Below the pieces are notes generated by a model. It was given only the letters and a program-made list of their open reading frames with translations, searched no databases and was not told the DNA's origin. Below are positions 25,148-41,606 of a DNA stretch of 64,000 nucleotides, piece by piece (position 1 is the stretch's first letter; the number at the start of each line of letters is the position of its first letter). Location: NCBI RefSeq assembly GCF_026151205.1, contig NC_087084.1, positions 5,945,538 to 6,009,537 of the forward strand, written 5' to 3'. This DNA is from Bolinopsis microptera. Taxonomy: Eukaryota; Ctenophora; Tentaculata; Lobata; Bolinopsidae. A program made the position numbers and the translations under genes.

Positions 25148-26177
25148 TATTTGCACTTTGCGAACTCCCAAAATGTCGTCACGTGACACATTTTCCAAGT
25201 AGTCGTAATCAATAAGTCTGTCAGCGGGTCGGGCAGATAATGCGCAAATACACGGATGTAAGACTGCAGAGCAGCTACAGCACGGAGGCGGTGCACGGCC
25301 TGCTACAGAGAAGGGGTTTCTGTGCCACGCTGTGTAACTGAGGGGAACACAAACGTAATATACCACATTTAATGCTATCCTGATATACGTAGTGTAGATT
25401 ACATAGCACAAACTAGGACCATGAAATAAGAGTGTTAAGGTGTGTTCCGTCACAGTCTATCCAACACCTATCACCTGGTAACACCTATCACCTGGCAGCA
25501 CCACTCGTCTAACAAGTAACAACTGATGTCCTTGGTCCACATGTCTCCCTCTGTCCACATAATCACATACTAATTAGCATAATATTCCGTCATTACGGTA
25601 ACTCAACACTCCCGTGTACCATTATATCGAGTCACTATTTAAAGAGGATTTCATCAGATTTGCGCGCGATTCTGTGTGACGTAAATAAACATTACAAAAA
25701 TGTTCTAGCGTAACGCGGGAGATATTCAGTGTATGTCATAACGTCATGGCTCTAAGATAGTAACAGTGTCATTATCACAAACAATGTAGGAGACCGGTTA
25801 GTGGGGCTGTGATGAGGCCGGAAAACGGAGACCACGGAAGGAGTGCGGTAATAACTGGAAATAGGTATAGTGTCACGTGACTCGTGCTGATCACGTGGTA
25901 TGGGTTTACGTCACGTGATATGATTAGAACTGAGTGAGTGGGAGGCTTTCCAACTGCATATATTGCGTAGCTGCAGATATATTGCGTAGTAACCGTGCAA
26001 ACATTTGATTTGTTAACTTAACCAGATCTCGTTATTTCTCCCAGTTGCGCTTGTCCTCTCTTTTAAATCACGTGATGAGAAATGCGATTAGTAACCTTTA
26101 AACAACATCTCGTTTTGTGTCTTTCCCTCTCTTTGTTTCATTCCCCTCATTCTGTCTCTCAAACATTTATCCAAAAA

Positions 26178-26196
26178 CCCCCCCCCCACCCCCCCC

Positions 26197-26275
<79 letters not shown>
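26178..26275. repeat. Poly-C run followed by (CA)31
   Basis: A C-run of about 35 bp with one A interruption passes directly into a CA dinucleotide tract of about 62 bp. Confidence 0.95.
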
Positions 26276-26277
<2 letters not shown>

Positions 26278-26292
26278 CGCACGCAAACTATA

Positions 26293-26451
26293 CTCCTGCC
26301 CAATTCCACCCTAAAAAGGTTTGGAGATGACGTTATGTCTCAGTTACAACAGCTTTGTCGCTTAGAAAGTCTACACCGCTGACTATACCGACATTTTCCT
26401 GTAATATTTTACAGTTTTACACCATGATGTAACCCCTCCCATTGCGCTAAA
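26293..26451. repeat. 159-bp duplicated segment, copy 2
   Basis: Same sequence as 24989-25147. This copy lies inside a small repeat: ACACTCCGCACGCAAACTAT occurs just before it (about 26272) and again just after it (about 26459). That suggests a filler insertion during repair at that repeat. Confidence 0.9.
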
Positions 26452-26459
26452 CACGTACA

Positions 26460-29400
26460 CTCCGCACGCAAACTATACTCCGCACGCAATCTATACTCCG
26501 CAGCCGATCTAACTGAGTCGCACAATTCTATCATCATACCTGAGGTAAGATACGTGGAATTCTCTCATTCATTTGAGTAGCTAGACTCGGGGAGTGAAAC
26601 TGATCCGGAACATCCCACTGTAACTCCTCAACTAGCACGAGTTTAGGTGTGGATATTGTCTCTATCTGTATATGCCCGGGTACTCCAACATTTACAGCAG
26701 AGATACAGCACAGTTTATCTGTGGTGTCAAAACTTCTAGGGTGTCAAAAGCTTTCGCCATGTCCAGTTATGTCCGGGCAAGTCTGGCAGGGCTACTAAGT
26801 TGGCTAGAGTTGGCTGTAGAGTTGGCTGGATGCCAAGTATTGGGTGGTGTTGATGTTAACCCCGCTGTTGGAGACCTCCTTTTCTGCCGTACATGTTAGT
26901 TTGTAAGACTTCGGTGGGGGATTTAACGTGTAGCTTTTGTAATTCCTGTCTCATCATCACTGTCGCTTGTAGTGCGCACTTTTAGTTTTGGTTTGCACGC
27001 AGTATGCACGCGTTCTTGTAGTGTGCACACGGCACATTTACAAAAGTTTTTACGTACTTCGGACGTTAATAAAATACGGTTTACTCACATGGTTTGCACG
27101 CATTAGTATATAGTGTGCACGAAGTGTGCACGTATACGTATAATTATTCCACACAAAAGCTGTAGTTACTGCACAACTATTACACATTAAATATCTTTTT
27201 GGTGTACACTATATCTGTTTCGCAAACCAATGTCACATGGCAGAACCACTCTAAGTAATTTAACGGCTTCCACTAACTACAGTCATTAAAAAAACGTCTT
27301 GTCATTGTCCAGCAATTATCATAACCTCTTAACATTATTCCTCCTTTACAGAGATCATCTAATACTATGATTTCAAGCTGAACTCAATTTTTTCTCCCGT
27401 ATCTTAACTTTCTCTTGATACCATTCTTCTCTAAGTAATTTAACCGCTTCTAAAAACGGCTTCCACTAACTACAGTCATTGCAAAAAGCGTCGTGTCATT
27501 GTCCAGCAATTGTCATTATCTCTTAACATTGTCCTCCTCTACAGTCATTTGAGAGACCACCAAATACTATGATTCCATACTGAACTCAATTGTTTTCTCC
27601 AGTATCTCAGGTTCCACCGCACTTTCTCCCAACACTCCTCCTTTCATCATGGTCACGTGGGGTCCTCGTGCCGCGCACCTCCTTCTCCAACCCACTGCAC
27701 TGGCTATCACGTGACCTTACTGGCTGTATATTAACAATAGAAGACTCTTTGAAGCGGAAAATGTGCAGCCATCCTATGTGCTAGATAGTTGTTATTCATT
27801 AGTGGTCCTCGGTCATTGAGATACAAGTTAACATGTACATTCCATGGTTTATATGTGGGCATTGCTATTACAATTGCACGTGGGCGCTACAATTGCACGT
27901 GGGCTGCACTAACAATACGATAGTATTGTTAGTGTGCGTGTTGTTCAGATACGTTATACGATAGTAGTTGTTTTACCTGGTCGGTAGAGCTCAGTTTGGC
28001 GCTCATCTTGTTAGATATTATGTTAGAGCTAATTTAATTGTTAGAATTTTATGATATTTCAGTGTTAGATATTATTATGATAGTGCTCAACAATTTGTTA
28101 GTACAGTGTTTTATAATATGCTAGTGTTAATTTAAGTGCGAGTGTTACTCGCTGCATCCTGCTCGATATAGACTTGCATCCTTCACAGCCATTATTAGCG
28201 TTATCCTGTTTACAATACTTTATCTATTTTTAGTAACTTGCCATACTAAAGATTATGACGGTCATTATATTACAACTTCGCAGCAGTTTGCTACACAGTT
28301 CGCTATATTTAACACCTGTTTGCCGTGATTTAGTTTACTTTGAGAATTTTTCAGGTCTTACAACGCAGTCATCCTGAAAAAAGCATTCCCAATAATTACA
28401 ATTTTAAAACGCGCAAAGAAAACCCTTCGTCACCTCTACTGGGATATCTTCGTGTTTATAAATAGGTATTTTGTACGCTGTATTTAAGAACCTAGCCTAA
28501 TTCCAGTCTCTCCCTCTCCGCAAACGACACGAATCCGAGCTAGAGTCATTAGGCAGCTGCTGTGATATTATTGTGAGGTAGCGCTAATGTTACATAAAAC
28601 ACCAGTATTAAATACCGGTGATAAGCGTTACCATTACATCTATATTAGCATGGTATGTAATGTTAACTTGGTATGTAATGTTAGTCTTGCATCATACGTC
28701 CTGTGTTATGTCAGCCTTGTCTCTGATTCTGGTCAAGTGATTCTTGTTTTGGTAGAGCACCCGCCACGTGCGATATATCCTTGTTTTGGTAACGCGCGCA
28801 GTTGACAAGGCTTCACAAAGTTACCCTGTCATAATATTAGAGTCTACGTGCACCTACCCCTGCCACTAGTAGTACCTCTCCAGTCTAGAGCTGGTAGCTT
28901 TACAGCTCTAGATCTTGTAGTTACTGGGTCGGGTGTACGTTAGTTAGCGGCTAAGTTTACTGGACAGTATTTCCAAGTTGTACTTGTTAATCATCATCAC
29001 AGTGATATTATAACCGACCAGCTTAATGCGCTGCTCTATCAATTTTCTGCATTTTCTTCTGTTTTTCGTACTGCAAAGTGGTTGAAATGGAACTTTCCGT
29101 CAATATAAATACGTAAGCTTTAATTTTTGTATTGTAGATGCGAGCGTGGTTGCGCAATAAATCAATATTTAGCGGTAGAGGCACGTTACAGCTGAGCCAC
29201 TTGCACACTCTCTCTGGATCTCGGAGACAATAACACTTTATATTTTATTTCTCTCTTGCTCAACCGATATTTTGTTCTGCAGAACCCTTCCTGTATTTCT
29301 CTTCCTGTATATTAATATAGCTGTATTATATACCATTTTTTTTCAAATGGTAGAATTAATGTTTTATCAAGAACATTTTCGTTTTCATCGTTGAAACGTT

Positions 29401-29980
29401 GCAAAGAAAATTCGTTACAGACTTGCTGTCCGACTTGAGGCGGCTTCAATGCTCAAGTCTCGATTTTGTCTCTCCAAAGCTTCCTTCCTGCCACATACCT
29501 GGAACAAATATATGTAATATAAATGATATATTATTGTAAACATATATTTTAAATTCACGTGCTTATATCCACCGTTATGGCACAATACTTGAACATTTTT
29601 CTGGATTTATTGTTGTCAATGTCTTGAGGTAACCAGACCGCTGTCATCGGTAATTGTTAGTAATTATTGCTTTCTGGATTCAGCAAGTGATGAAAGCTAG
29701 GATAGTTCATATATTATCATATCTCTTGGGGAAAGCAGAAGTAAATAGGTGTCTTTTAGTTCGACACTCTTAGTTGTTAGTCTGGACACAGTTTCAGCTG
29801 TAGCCTAGAATATTTTATGCTCATCTTCCTTTTTTCTTTTGTAGATTTCCGTTCGGAGATCATATTGTTATGTAGTTATCTTTATTGTATGTTTGATTGA
29901 TTGATAGTTTCATAAAAATTGATCCAATAATCAATTAATGTTATCCATTAATTAAAGTAATTAACCAATTAACTCTGTTA
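26460..29980. other. Intergenic, no supported gene
   Basis: An imperfect tandem duplication of about 180 bp lies at 27250-27610. There is a near-palindrome CACTAACAATACGATAGTAT... at 27907-27934 and an 18-bp repeat of CAATTGCACGTGGGC at 27873-27905. A 75-residue ATG frame at 26672-26899 is not recognisable. Upstream exons or the promoter of the TIR gene may lie here but I cannot identify them. Confidence 0.35.
27250..27610. repeat. Imperfect tandem duplication, about 180 bp x 2
   Basis: Copy 1 (27250-27428) and copy 2 (27430-27610) share CTCTAAGTAATTTAAC, CTTCCACTAACTACAGTCAT, TGTCATTGTCCAGCAATT and ACTGAACTCAATT in the same order, with roughly one difference per ten bases and a small insertion in copy 2. 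Confidence 0.85.
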
Positions 29981-29983
29981 GGA

Positions 29984-33460
<3,477 letters not shown>

Positions 33461-35041
33461 GTAAGTACTAAGTTGCGGTTTTGCTGTGTAAGTTGCGGTT
33501 TTGCTGTGGAAGTTGCGGTTTTGCTGTGGAATTGTTGTTCTATTTTTGTGATTCTCGAATTTGGCACTTAATTCCATTTTAGAGGAATGTTCTTTGGAAA
33601 TGAGATTGACGTTACAAATAAAGATTAGCTCTCGTTTTTATAAAAATTCGCAACTTCCGAACCTCATTAACAGATTAACCTTGCCCAATCACAGCTAAAA
33701 AGATCGCCCTTCCTGCGTACTTCGCGGCATCTCACTGTACTGTTAACCGCATATCATGATAGCGGAGGTGTATTTTGAAAGTCTGATATTTCAGTCTGTC
33801 AAACTTCACCTCTGCAACCAATCAGATACCATCATTATATCTGTAATTTCTCGGCCACCCTGTCAAATCCCACCAATATAAAGTTCTCGGAATTTTAATG
33901 CCCGATTATCTCAAGCACCAACTCAAATTTCTAGAGGCCTCGCTTGTACCTAGGCCTCTTAACTTTAAGCAGACCATAGTATTTAAAATTGATAATGATA
34001 AATGATCGCAAATATTAAAATGAGAACTCTTACGTCGACTGTTTCTAAGTAGGCGTCTCTGATGTGTATCTTGGAAAAGTAGTTATATGGTAGCTATATG
34101 TCTGGTCCTTGAACTCAGCTAGTGTTCCTGCTTGGCACATCTCCAACTATTCTTCTTGCATTCTTTTCACTCTTCTCTCCCCGTCATTCTCTCCCCCTTT
34201 TCCTCATCGCCTTCTCTCATCCGCTGCTCCCATTTATTTCCTTCATATTCTCTCTTTCCGCCCCTTTTTCACCCTCCTTCCCCCTGGTTCTACTCTCAAA
34301 AGGTATGTGGCATTGTGGCGTACCAACTTCTCCCAGCAGCTCTCTCCCTCTCCTCGGTACAATGAGGATGTATATCTCAAGTCACGTGATATCCCTTGCG
34401 CCCACGTGACTTTATTTTCTGCTCTTTTCGTACTTGCGATCCACGTGACCGTGCTAGTGCGCGTATATTGGTACTGAAAACCACGTGGGCAGTACAGAAC
34501 GCTTTTATTAGTTCTAACCCAGGGTTTGGGTCATTCTAACTCCGGGTCTGGTGGTCTCCAAGTCTGGTGGTCATGGTAGATGGCTGGTTGTGTTATAATT
34601 TCAACACAGCACTCATATGTAATAGTTTCTTCTGGTAGAACACAGTGGTATCTCTCTCTGCTATACAATTTACAATGAGAATCATGCAGTGAATGTGTGT
34701 GATCATTACATGGTTTGGGGTGTGTACTGTGTGAGTGTGTGTGTTCACGGATGTGGATTGTGAGGGTTACCTGCTATTCTTGTGTGATGGATGAGTATAG
34801 CATGCTTTGCATATCATCAAACATTCCTCCCTGACCCTGTGTAGAGATTGCTGTTTATCATAATACCACATTAATATTGTGACCCTGTCTTTTCCAACAC
34901 GTGCACTGTTCATAACTTGTCACACCTTTAACTTATTTAACTAGCCATGAAGAGTTATACTCGTTACAACAAGCATAACTTCTCCAAGTTTCTTCCGGCG
35001 CTGGAGATTACGAACGCACCAGAATTATCGATCAGTTCATT
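33461..35041. other. Region after the last confirmed TIR exon; 3' exon unresolved
   Basis: A 20-bp repeat (AGTTGCGGTTTTGCTGTGGA, three copies) lies at 33471-33530, just inside the intron. A polypyrimidine tract ending AAAAG at about 34301 could be an acceptor: in phase 0 it gives about 20 residues and a stop. Another possible acceptor is at about 33799. I cannot choose between them. CACGTG is frequent at 34383-34480. Confidence 0.35.
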
Positions 35042-35364
35042 CTAGAACTTCTCGATATCTTGTAAAACTTTATCAGTCAACACCTCCTTCACTCCTCCCT
35101 CCTCCTTCTCCCGTCTAGTGTTGCCAGTTTGAAGTAGCTCACCTGTAACCAGCTTAGTATTTGCACCTAAAGGAACCGGTAACGGAACACCGTTCCTCTG
35201 GTAAGGAACACACCACTCACGAACTGGTAACCTGATCCCCTGCTTACCCATCTTATCAATTATGTTAGAGCCACCGTGTAAGAGATACGGCGTGAACTCC
35301 TGCTGATTTACCACCGTCTGGCTTCCCATCGGGCCGCACCAGAAAAGTCTGCCAAATCTGTGGC
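35042..35364 (-). CDS. 3'-terminal coding exon of an unknown gene
   Basis: A minus-strand open frame of about 107 codons ends at a stop at 35042. It is bounded upstream by a splice-acceptor-like AAGTACAG immediately before 35364, entering with one base from a previous exon. The peptide has a protein-like composition: HRFGRLFWCGPMG near the start, then FTPYLLHGGSNIIDKMG, REWCVPYQRNGVPLPVPLG and a charged tail ending VLQDIEKF. It has no signal peptide or membrane segment. I do not recognise the family. If the ATG in CGPMGSQ is used instead, the product is 95 residues from 35329. Upstream exons should lie at higher coordinates on the minus strand but I could not place them. Confidence 0.55.
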
Positions 35365-35369
35365 CTGTA

Positions 35370-38300
35370 CTTATTTTAACTAATTACAATGTAGTACAGA
35401 TCTATTATATGTATTGAGTATTGGTAATGGGACGGGAACGTTTAAACTTTAAACCTGGTGTAGGTAGTCCATACATCCTGGCTCCATGACAAATTGATTT
35501 GAAGAATGTGTTTCACTTGTAGATGAAATAGCAAACTATTTAGATAACATCCAGAAACACAGTGTACACAACCTACCCAGTTAATTACTTCTCAGTGCTA
35601 CATAACTCAACAATCTATATTATATTGCTGTGTGGACAGTTTCCAGAGTAATTCGAAGAATTTTGATTCGGTTAAATTTCACGTAAAATCTGGACTGTTT
35701 CCAGAGATGTGACGTGGCTTAACAAATTTCATTTCGTATCTTTGGCGACTAATTGTAGAGCGGTATTTTTTCAGCTCGGTCTGTTTGTGATATGATACTC
35801 ACTACACTCCCGTTTATATTGTGTTTTTTATATACGCTAGTGCCCAAAACTTCATACCAGCATTGAGAAAACTTATCAATTTAAAATTTTACTTGCTCAG
35901 AATGTTTTAAGAAAAAGGGAAACTGCACTCCGTTATATAACCAATCATTAACAGTAAATTAGTTTTTGATTATTTGACTAGTATTTAACGGGAAATAATC
36001 TTTTTTCAGGGTACACAGATGTGTAACAGAGTGTGTCAAGTTTAAAAGACAAACAAACTACCGTTGCCAAGGCAACGAACCAACCCTGTAGTAGCCCCGG
36101 GCCGAGTCGGGCCCACAAGCTATATTTCATCAAATGACATTTATCAAACTACACCACGTGCAGAACTTAACTCTCACGTGACTTCACAAGGTCGCGTGAC
36201 AAACCACGTGACTTCCTTATTTGGTCAACACGTGTTTTCAAGAGCTTTCATGAGGAACAACACGGGGAATGCTAGAAGTTTATACTCAAGGAATGGGATG
36301 GTCTTATTGGTTCGATTGACTCAAAAGATAGGGGTGGTTACATTGTCAGATCGCCGCGGACATAAAAAGAAATCGAGATCAGAGGCACGTGCCACGACGT
36401 AGTCTTTCATTCTGGACGTACCAAGAAGAAGCGTCGTGACGTCACTACTCTCGTGGTGTTCTGGCAATGAATTGTTTGTCTTTGTTTGTGCACGTGTTAT
36501 TACATAAGTGCACGTGCACGCACTTGATTCGGATATGATGGTATGATTATATGAGCTGCAGGAAAGCTGCGTATGCGAAACAGAAGCTTGGGTCTGCATA
36601 CTGCGTGACAGTGGGTGTGTGTGTGTGTGTGCGAGATCGTGTGATCTGACTGATATTTTATTGTGATCTGATCTGCGCACATGATCCCTCTACCATCACG
36701 TAGTACTGATCACCCGATGTAAGGTCGTCGGTGTCGGGTATACCAAAGGAATAAACAAGATGGACGGCGAGATGTTCCGTGTTTCTGTTTCCATGAACAC
36801 AACGTGCCACGTGACACACACACGCGCCACGTGGAGTGTTTGGTTTGACACGTGGTGTGGTGGGTGTCCACGTGGTCGCATCATGAAACTATGTTGTGCT
36901 TGCTCTGGAGTAACTGTATTGGATGGGAGTCTACCAAAGATTGAGATGTTGAGCCTGGTGCTGGTTACGTGTCGGATGTTGTTGTTTTTTTCCAGTATGT
37001 ATGATATGATCTGTTGTGCGACACGTTTATTACACAACTAGAGATATGTGATTCGAATTTATTTGGAGAAGATCTGAAACAACCGGGCTGTGATCTCCAG
37101 AGAGCGAATGGCGTGGAATTTGTTATTTCATTTTAAGCTCAATATACTAACGTTTTAAAATGATTTAATAAACCTGTCAAACTGTGGAACCCTGCCGTGA
37201 CAGATCAGCAACAAACTTATTCCTACACTTGAACTGAATACTGATCGTCAACATTTCAGTTGCTGGTCAATTCCGGTAGAGTTTCACGGTTTGGCACCTG
37301 TTTTTGGCTATACTTGGGCATATTTCGCACGTGACAGTTTAACTCAATCGTATTTAAACTATCAAATTAATACTATAAATTAAAAACAACTTTGTCACGA
37401 TGGAAATGTGTCCATGTAAGCGTAAGTTAGCAAAAATGAACGACAACCAGAAACTAAAAGTATCAAAACCTAATATCTTGGTGTGATTGTTTAAATCGGA
37501 TTTGTATGAGCGCCCATCAAAAACAGTCTTCTTCCACTATAATCTCACCTATAATACACATTTCAACATGTTTCAACACACCCCAATCAAACATCAAAAA
37601 ATGAACAAGAAGCTCTGTTTTTGGTGGAGTGGATAGAGATTGTTTGTAGTTTTGGGAGAGTATATTCATCAAACAAGAGTGAGAGATTTTTAAAGGACTC
37701 CGGTATTTTTTGCTAGCACGAAGTAGCTAACCGTTGGACAGCTACAGTATTGAATCCTAATATTTGTTTCTCTCTCCAACCCTCAAACCAACCACACTTC
37801 CTACTACTAAAAAAGATCGCGTTACAAAACACGTGACTGCCTTATTTGGTTATCACGTGATCTATTAAAAATTACATGTGACGAGACGGTATTCCCGCTA
37901 ACAGAAAGATGTGGGAAGGAATGAAAGTTGGGGGGAGAACAGAATTGACAGAAAGTTGTGTGCAACGTCTGTTTTCATATTACCTCCGTTCTCAGGAGAT
38001 TATAGGTATTATACTTGAAACCGGAAATCACGTGATCAACTTTAACCACTACTTGCCACAAAAATGTCATTAATCTGGCTAACCGAGCATGATTTATACG
38101 TATTTAAATTTCCCGTAGCTTTGTTTCCTTGCTGTGGAATTTCACAGACAATTAACCACCATTATTGTCCTTACAATAATTATAAAACTGCCACACACTA
38201 GGAACTGATATGTACCAATGCGATCTATTTATCGTTTGTAGACCAAACATAATTAATTAATTAATTAACAATTAAAGTTGATCGTGTGGACCGGCTAATT

Positions 38301-39653
38301 CACAATGGTAACGATTTAAAAGAGTTTAGATTTGTGATGTTAACATAAATTTCCTTATTTATTGTTTTTAGGTTTACTTATATACAATGGATGGCCTTCT
38401 GATACTTACAGTTTACTTTACATGATTATACCCATATGATATATTCCTAATATATATGCGATTTGTACCTAACATAATGTCCATATTTAGTATATTCAAT
38501 TGACTTGTTGTTCATCTATAACGAGGGATGACCGGCGTGCTGCAACATCTACCATATTATGTTGGATACACACCCTTCAGTTAAGGAACTAAAACTTGCT
38601 ATTGAGGAATGCACTACTGGAACCAGTTTTGGCACAGAACCAGAATAATGACAAAGTGTGCAGCCAGTCGGTCATCTCCAGTAATGTGGGGCTGTGGGAG
38701 TCGCTAAACGCAGTCACGCGATTCACGTGACTTCCTTATTTGGTCATCGCGTGTACCGCCGCCCTGTTGCAAGCGATGTTTAGATTTTAGAGGGTTAATA
38801 TTGAGATATTGCGAGGGTTGAATTCTTTGATCTGATACACTAAAAATACCTATAAATAGTTAGCGGGTCTTGCTATTCTCTTCCAACAAAAAAGAAAAGA
38901 AGTGAAATTCTGTAAATTGTATTATTGTTATCACCTCCGAGAGAGAGATAGAGAGGAAGAGAGATCTCACCTCTCTTCACAGAGTTATTTAGTTTGACCA
39001 CCACACGGAGCATCAACACGCTAATATTATACACACACCTTAACAGGACCACACACACACACACATGTATTGTACCGATAATATATTCTGGAATTCTAAT
39101 ATGGTGATGATTTGTGTATAAGAATTAAGAGTATAATGTGATACATATGTGTACTTGTAACATTACCTTATATGGTAGTGTAACCATGGTAACACTACCA
39201 TATAAGGTTATGTTACAATGCGTCCTGATAGTATCCTTATGGTTTACAAACCAGATCTTGGTCGGTACGAGTTACTTTATTTACTACTGCGACAATATTT
39301 GACGATTTATTAACAAAACCCTTTATAATATAGCCTTGGTCCATGTTGATGTAAAATGCATGATTTTGTTTTAAAAAGTCAATTAAAAGGAGTAAATTAA
39401 CCGTCACAAAATGCGTTTAGCATTAATGAGTGATAAGAATGTGTTTTCCATCATTTAACCAATTTTACAGCCACTATGTCGTCATGCCCTATCATGCTTG
39501 TTTAATTTTTAATTTTTGTGAATAATGCTAAGGAAAAGGATTTGGGATATTTATAGTTTCCTCCTACCAAGCAACTCTTGTGTATGTCTAGTCATGTTCA
39601 ATAACTCCTGATATATATATAATATATATGATATATATGTTGTGTTCCTCAAC
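35370..39653. other. Intergenic, CACGTG-rich, no supported gene
   Basis: CACGTG is very frequent at 36158-36870, 37330-38028 and 38724. Single copies of the unit CACGTGACTTCC...TTTGGTCA occur near 36204, 37830 (variant) and 38724. The 112-codon frame at 36064-36402 overlaps these motifs and does not look like a protein. Confidence 0.4.
39155..39218. repeat. 64-bp near-perfect palindrome
   Basis: Left arm TTGTAACATTACCTTATATG and right arm CATATAAGGTTATGTTACAA pair with one mismatch. They continue inward through GGTAGTGT/ACACTACC to a centre at ACCATGGT, making a stem of about 27 bp. Confidence 0.85.
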
Positions 39654-39780
39654 CACGTGACTTCCTTATTTGGTCATCACGTGACTTCCTTATTTGGTCA
39701 TCACGTGACTTCCTTATTTGGTCATCACGTGACTTCCTTATTTGGTCATCACGTGACTTCCTTATTTGGTCATCACGTGA
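39654..39780. repeat. 24-bp tandem repeat carrying CACGTGAC, five to six copies
   Basis: The unit begins CACGTGACTTCC and ends TTTGGTCAT. Copies start at 39654, 39678, 39702, 39726 and 39750, with a partial at 39774; the complete copies are essentially identical. Each unit contains a TCACGTGA E-box palindrome of the type bound by bHLH-Zip factors (USF, MITF/TFEB). Confidence 0.93.
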
Positions 39781-39900
39781 GTACATATTACCTGACGGAG
39801 GACTGTAGTAAAACATTGATCTGATTGTTATGATATAGCTGTTGTGTGTTAAGAGATGTGAGAATTTAATAAATCTATACTAGACCAAGATAACGACGAT

Positions 39901-40060
39901 ATGGTCCATTGGAGTGATATTTGCCGGCCGTTAACCTTGGGGTTCAAGTCAAATCTTACTAAATTTTATGAATTTCTCGGTCTACCCCCTCTTCCATTCC
40001 CCAAGTTCTTGAAGTTTCTGATCAGTGAAGTTATAAAAGACTTCAAACAATTCCACACGG
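39901..40060 (+). CDS. Candidate first coding exon, unknown gene
   Basis: An ATG at 39901 opens 53 codons that read like protein (start MVHWSDICRPLTLGFKSN, then EFLGLPPLPFPKFLKFL and SEVIKDFKQFHT). They run into a good donor, G followed by GTAAGC at 40061, in phase 1. No signal peptide or known motif is seen. A possible downstream acceptor is TTTCTCAG at 40494, which in phase 1 gives 23 residues and a stop, but its composition is weak. Chance is a serious alternative. Confidence 0.3.
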
Positions 40061-40109
40061 GTAAGCATCTTCAGCCCCTCCCTTTCAGTGCTTACGTGAA
40101 ATAAAAACG

Positions 40110-41596
40110 CCCTTGAAAATAAACAATATAACTTGAATCCCCAAGGGAGAGACCGGCAACAACATGTATTAATATTTACCTAACATAATATAACACCTAA
40201 AATTTTTAACATTAAAACTTTTCTACGACTGAAGTATATTGGATGTGTCTAGTTCTACATATAAACGTATTCTATTCCCTTTCTGTTACCGGTAGCCATG
40301 GAAAGAACAAATTTTTACAAAATTCCAGCTAACAACAAAACATTATGATGAATAGAATAAGTCATACGTTTTAGATATTCAAGCCAAAAAGCTAGAAATA
40401 TCTCGATTTCTGTGAAGTATGAATACCACAGCTTCTGATGGCTCCTTTCGATTGACCTGAACTGCAGCACTGAGCAATGAATTATGTTTCTCAGTTGTTA
40501 TTGAAAACTCTTTTAAAATAACCAATAATGGCTACCGATCAATGATACTAATATTACTTATGTAAATCGGAACTAGTCGAGTTTTTATAGTAATGAGTGT
40601 CATGTGTCCTCAAATGGATATTTCATTATTTCTATTTTCCTAGCGCAATAAATAAGCGTTTTCCTTGTTCTAGCGAAATCATTGTAAAACTGATTACGGA
40701 GGGGGAGGGGGTACAAATTTACCAAAAAGTGATTACGTAATATGTGATTGACCCCTAATCAAGACTTATAGAAGCAAGAAGGGAACCATGAGAAGATGAG
40801 AACATAAATCAATTGTTAAGACAATCTATACGGACAACAGCTCATGAGGGTTAAGGAGATATTCCTACGAACATAGTGATCAGGAGTGTCTGCTTTTAGT
40901 TTATACTCGAAGTGGAATATCAAGTGGCGAGCTGGGAGGAACTTTCGAGATCGTCTGGAAGGGCTGATCTAAAAGCAAGCCCTGCTCGGTGTTTATAGCT
41001 AATCTAACTATTATATAGTCAGTGTAATATAAATAAGGGACAAGTGCGAGCACAAAATTGTTGATACATGTTACGTATCACAAATATCAGAGATATTATG
41101 GATACACCAGGAAGGAGCACCTCTGCGCGGCGTCAGTAAATTTACAAGTTCGCGCGAAAAATAGTCTTATTTTCCTGGCGCTTTGTTCTCGCGCCGGGAG
41201 TGAATCACTAATTAGCTCACTACTTTGTACTTAGTCTTAACTCACAAGCATAATCTACAATCTAGATCTATAAAACGAAGTTAGAGTTACACTTACATAG
41301 ATCATATGAATATGGATAATAGAAATTACATACACACATAATTGAACAGCATGAGACAAGTGGAAAACAAACAAACTAGAATAGAATTTAAGCTCGTAAA
41401 GAATAGTTGCTTGATTATTGGAGATATTGGAGATTTCAAAACTCTAGTCCGACAGTCAAAGTTCTTTTGTTTAACTTTAGTGCGTGTCGAACTTGATATG
41501 AGTCCAGATAGAGCACGTTAGTGCGGCGCGCGCGAAAAGTGGCATGCCACGTATGTCAACAAAATTGTTTGTCTCCGATTTTGATAAATTTGGTAC
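40110..41596. other. Intergenic, no gene seen
   Basis: Transition zone between the CACGTG-rich left part and the GCGCGC-rich right part of the window. No exon or mobile element clearly recognised. Confidence 0.4.
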
Positions 41597-41606
41597 CAAA
41601 AGTTGA

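Noticed and set aside
34109-34477. 122-codon frame considered as a downstream TIR exon
   Set aside because: Its first half is a pyrimidine-rich tract; only the part after about 34301 could be an exon, and the required phase gives just 20 residues. Left unresolved.
36064-36402. 112-codon forward frame
   Set aside because: It overlaps the dispersed CACGTGAC repeat and has no protein-like motif or splice support.
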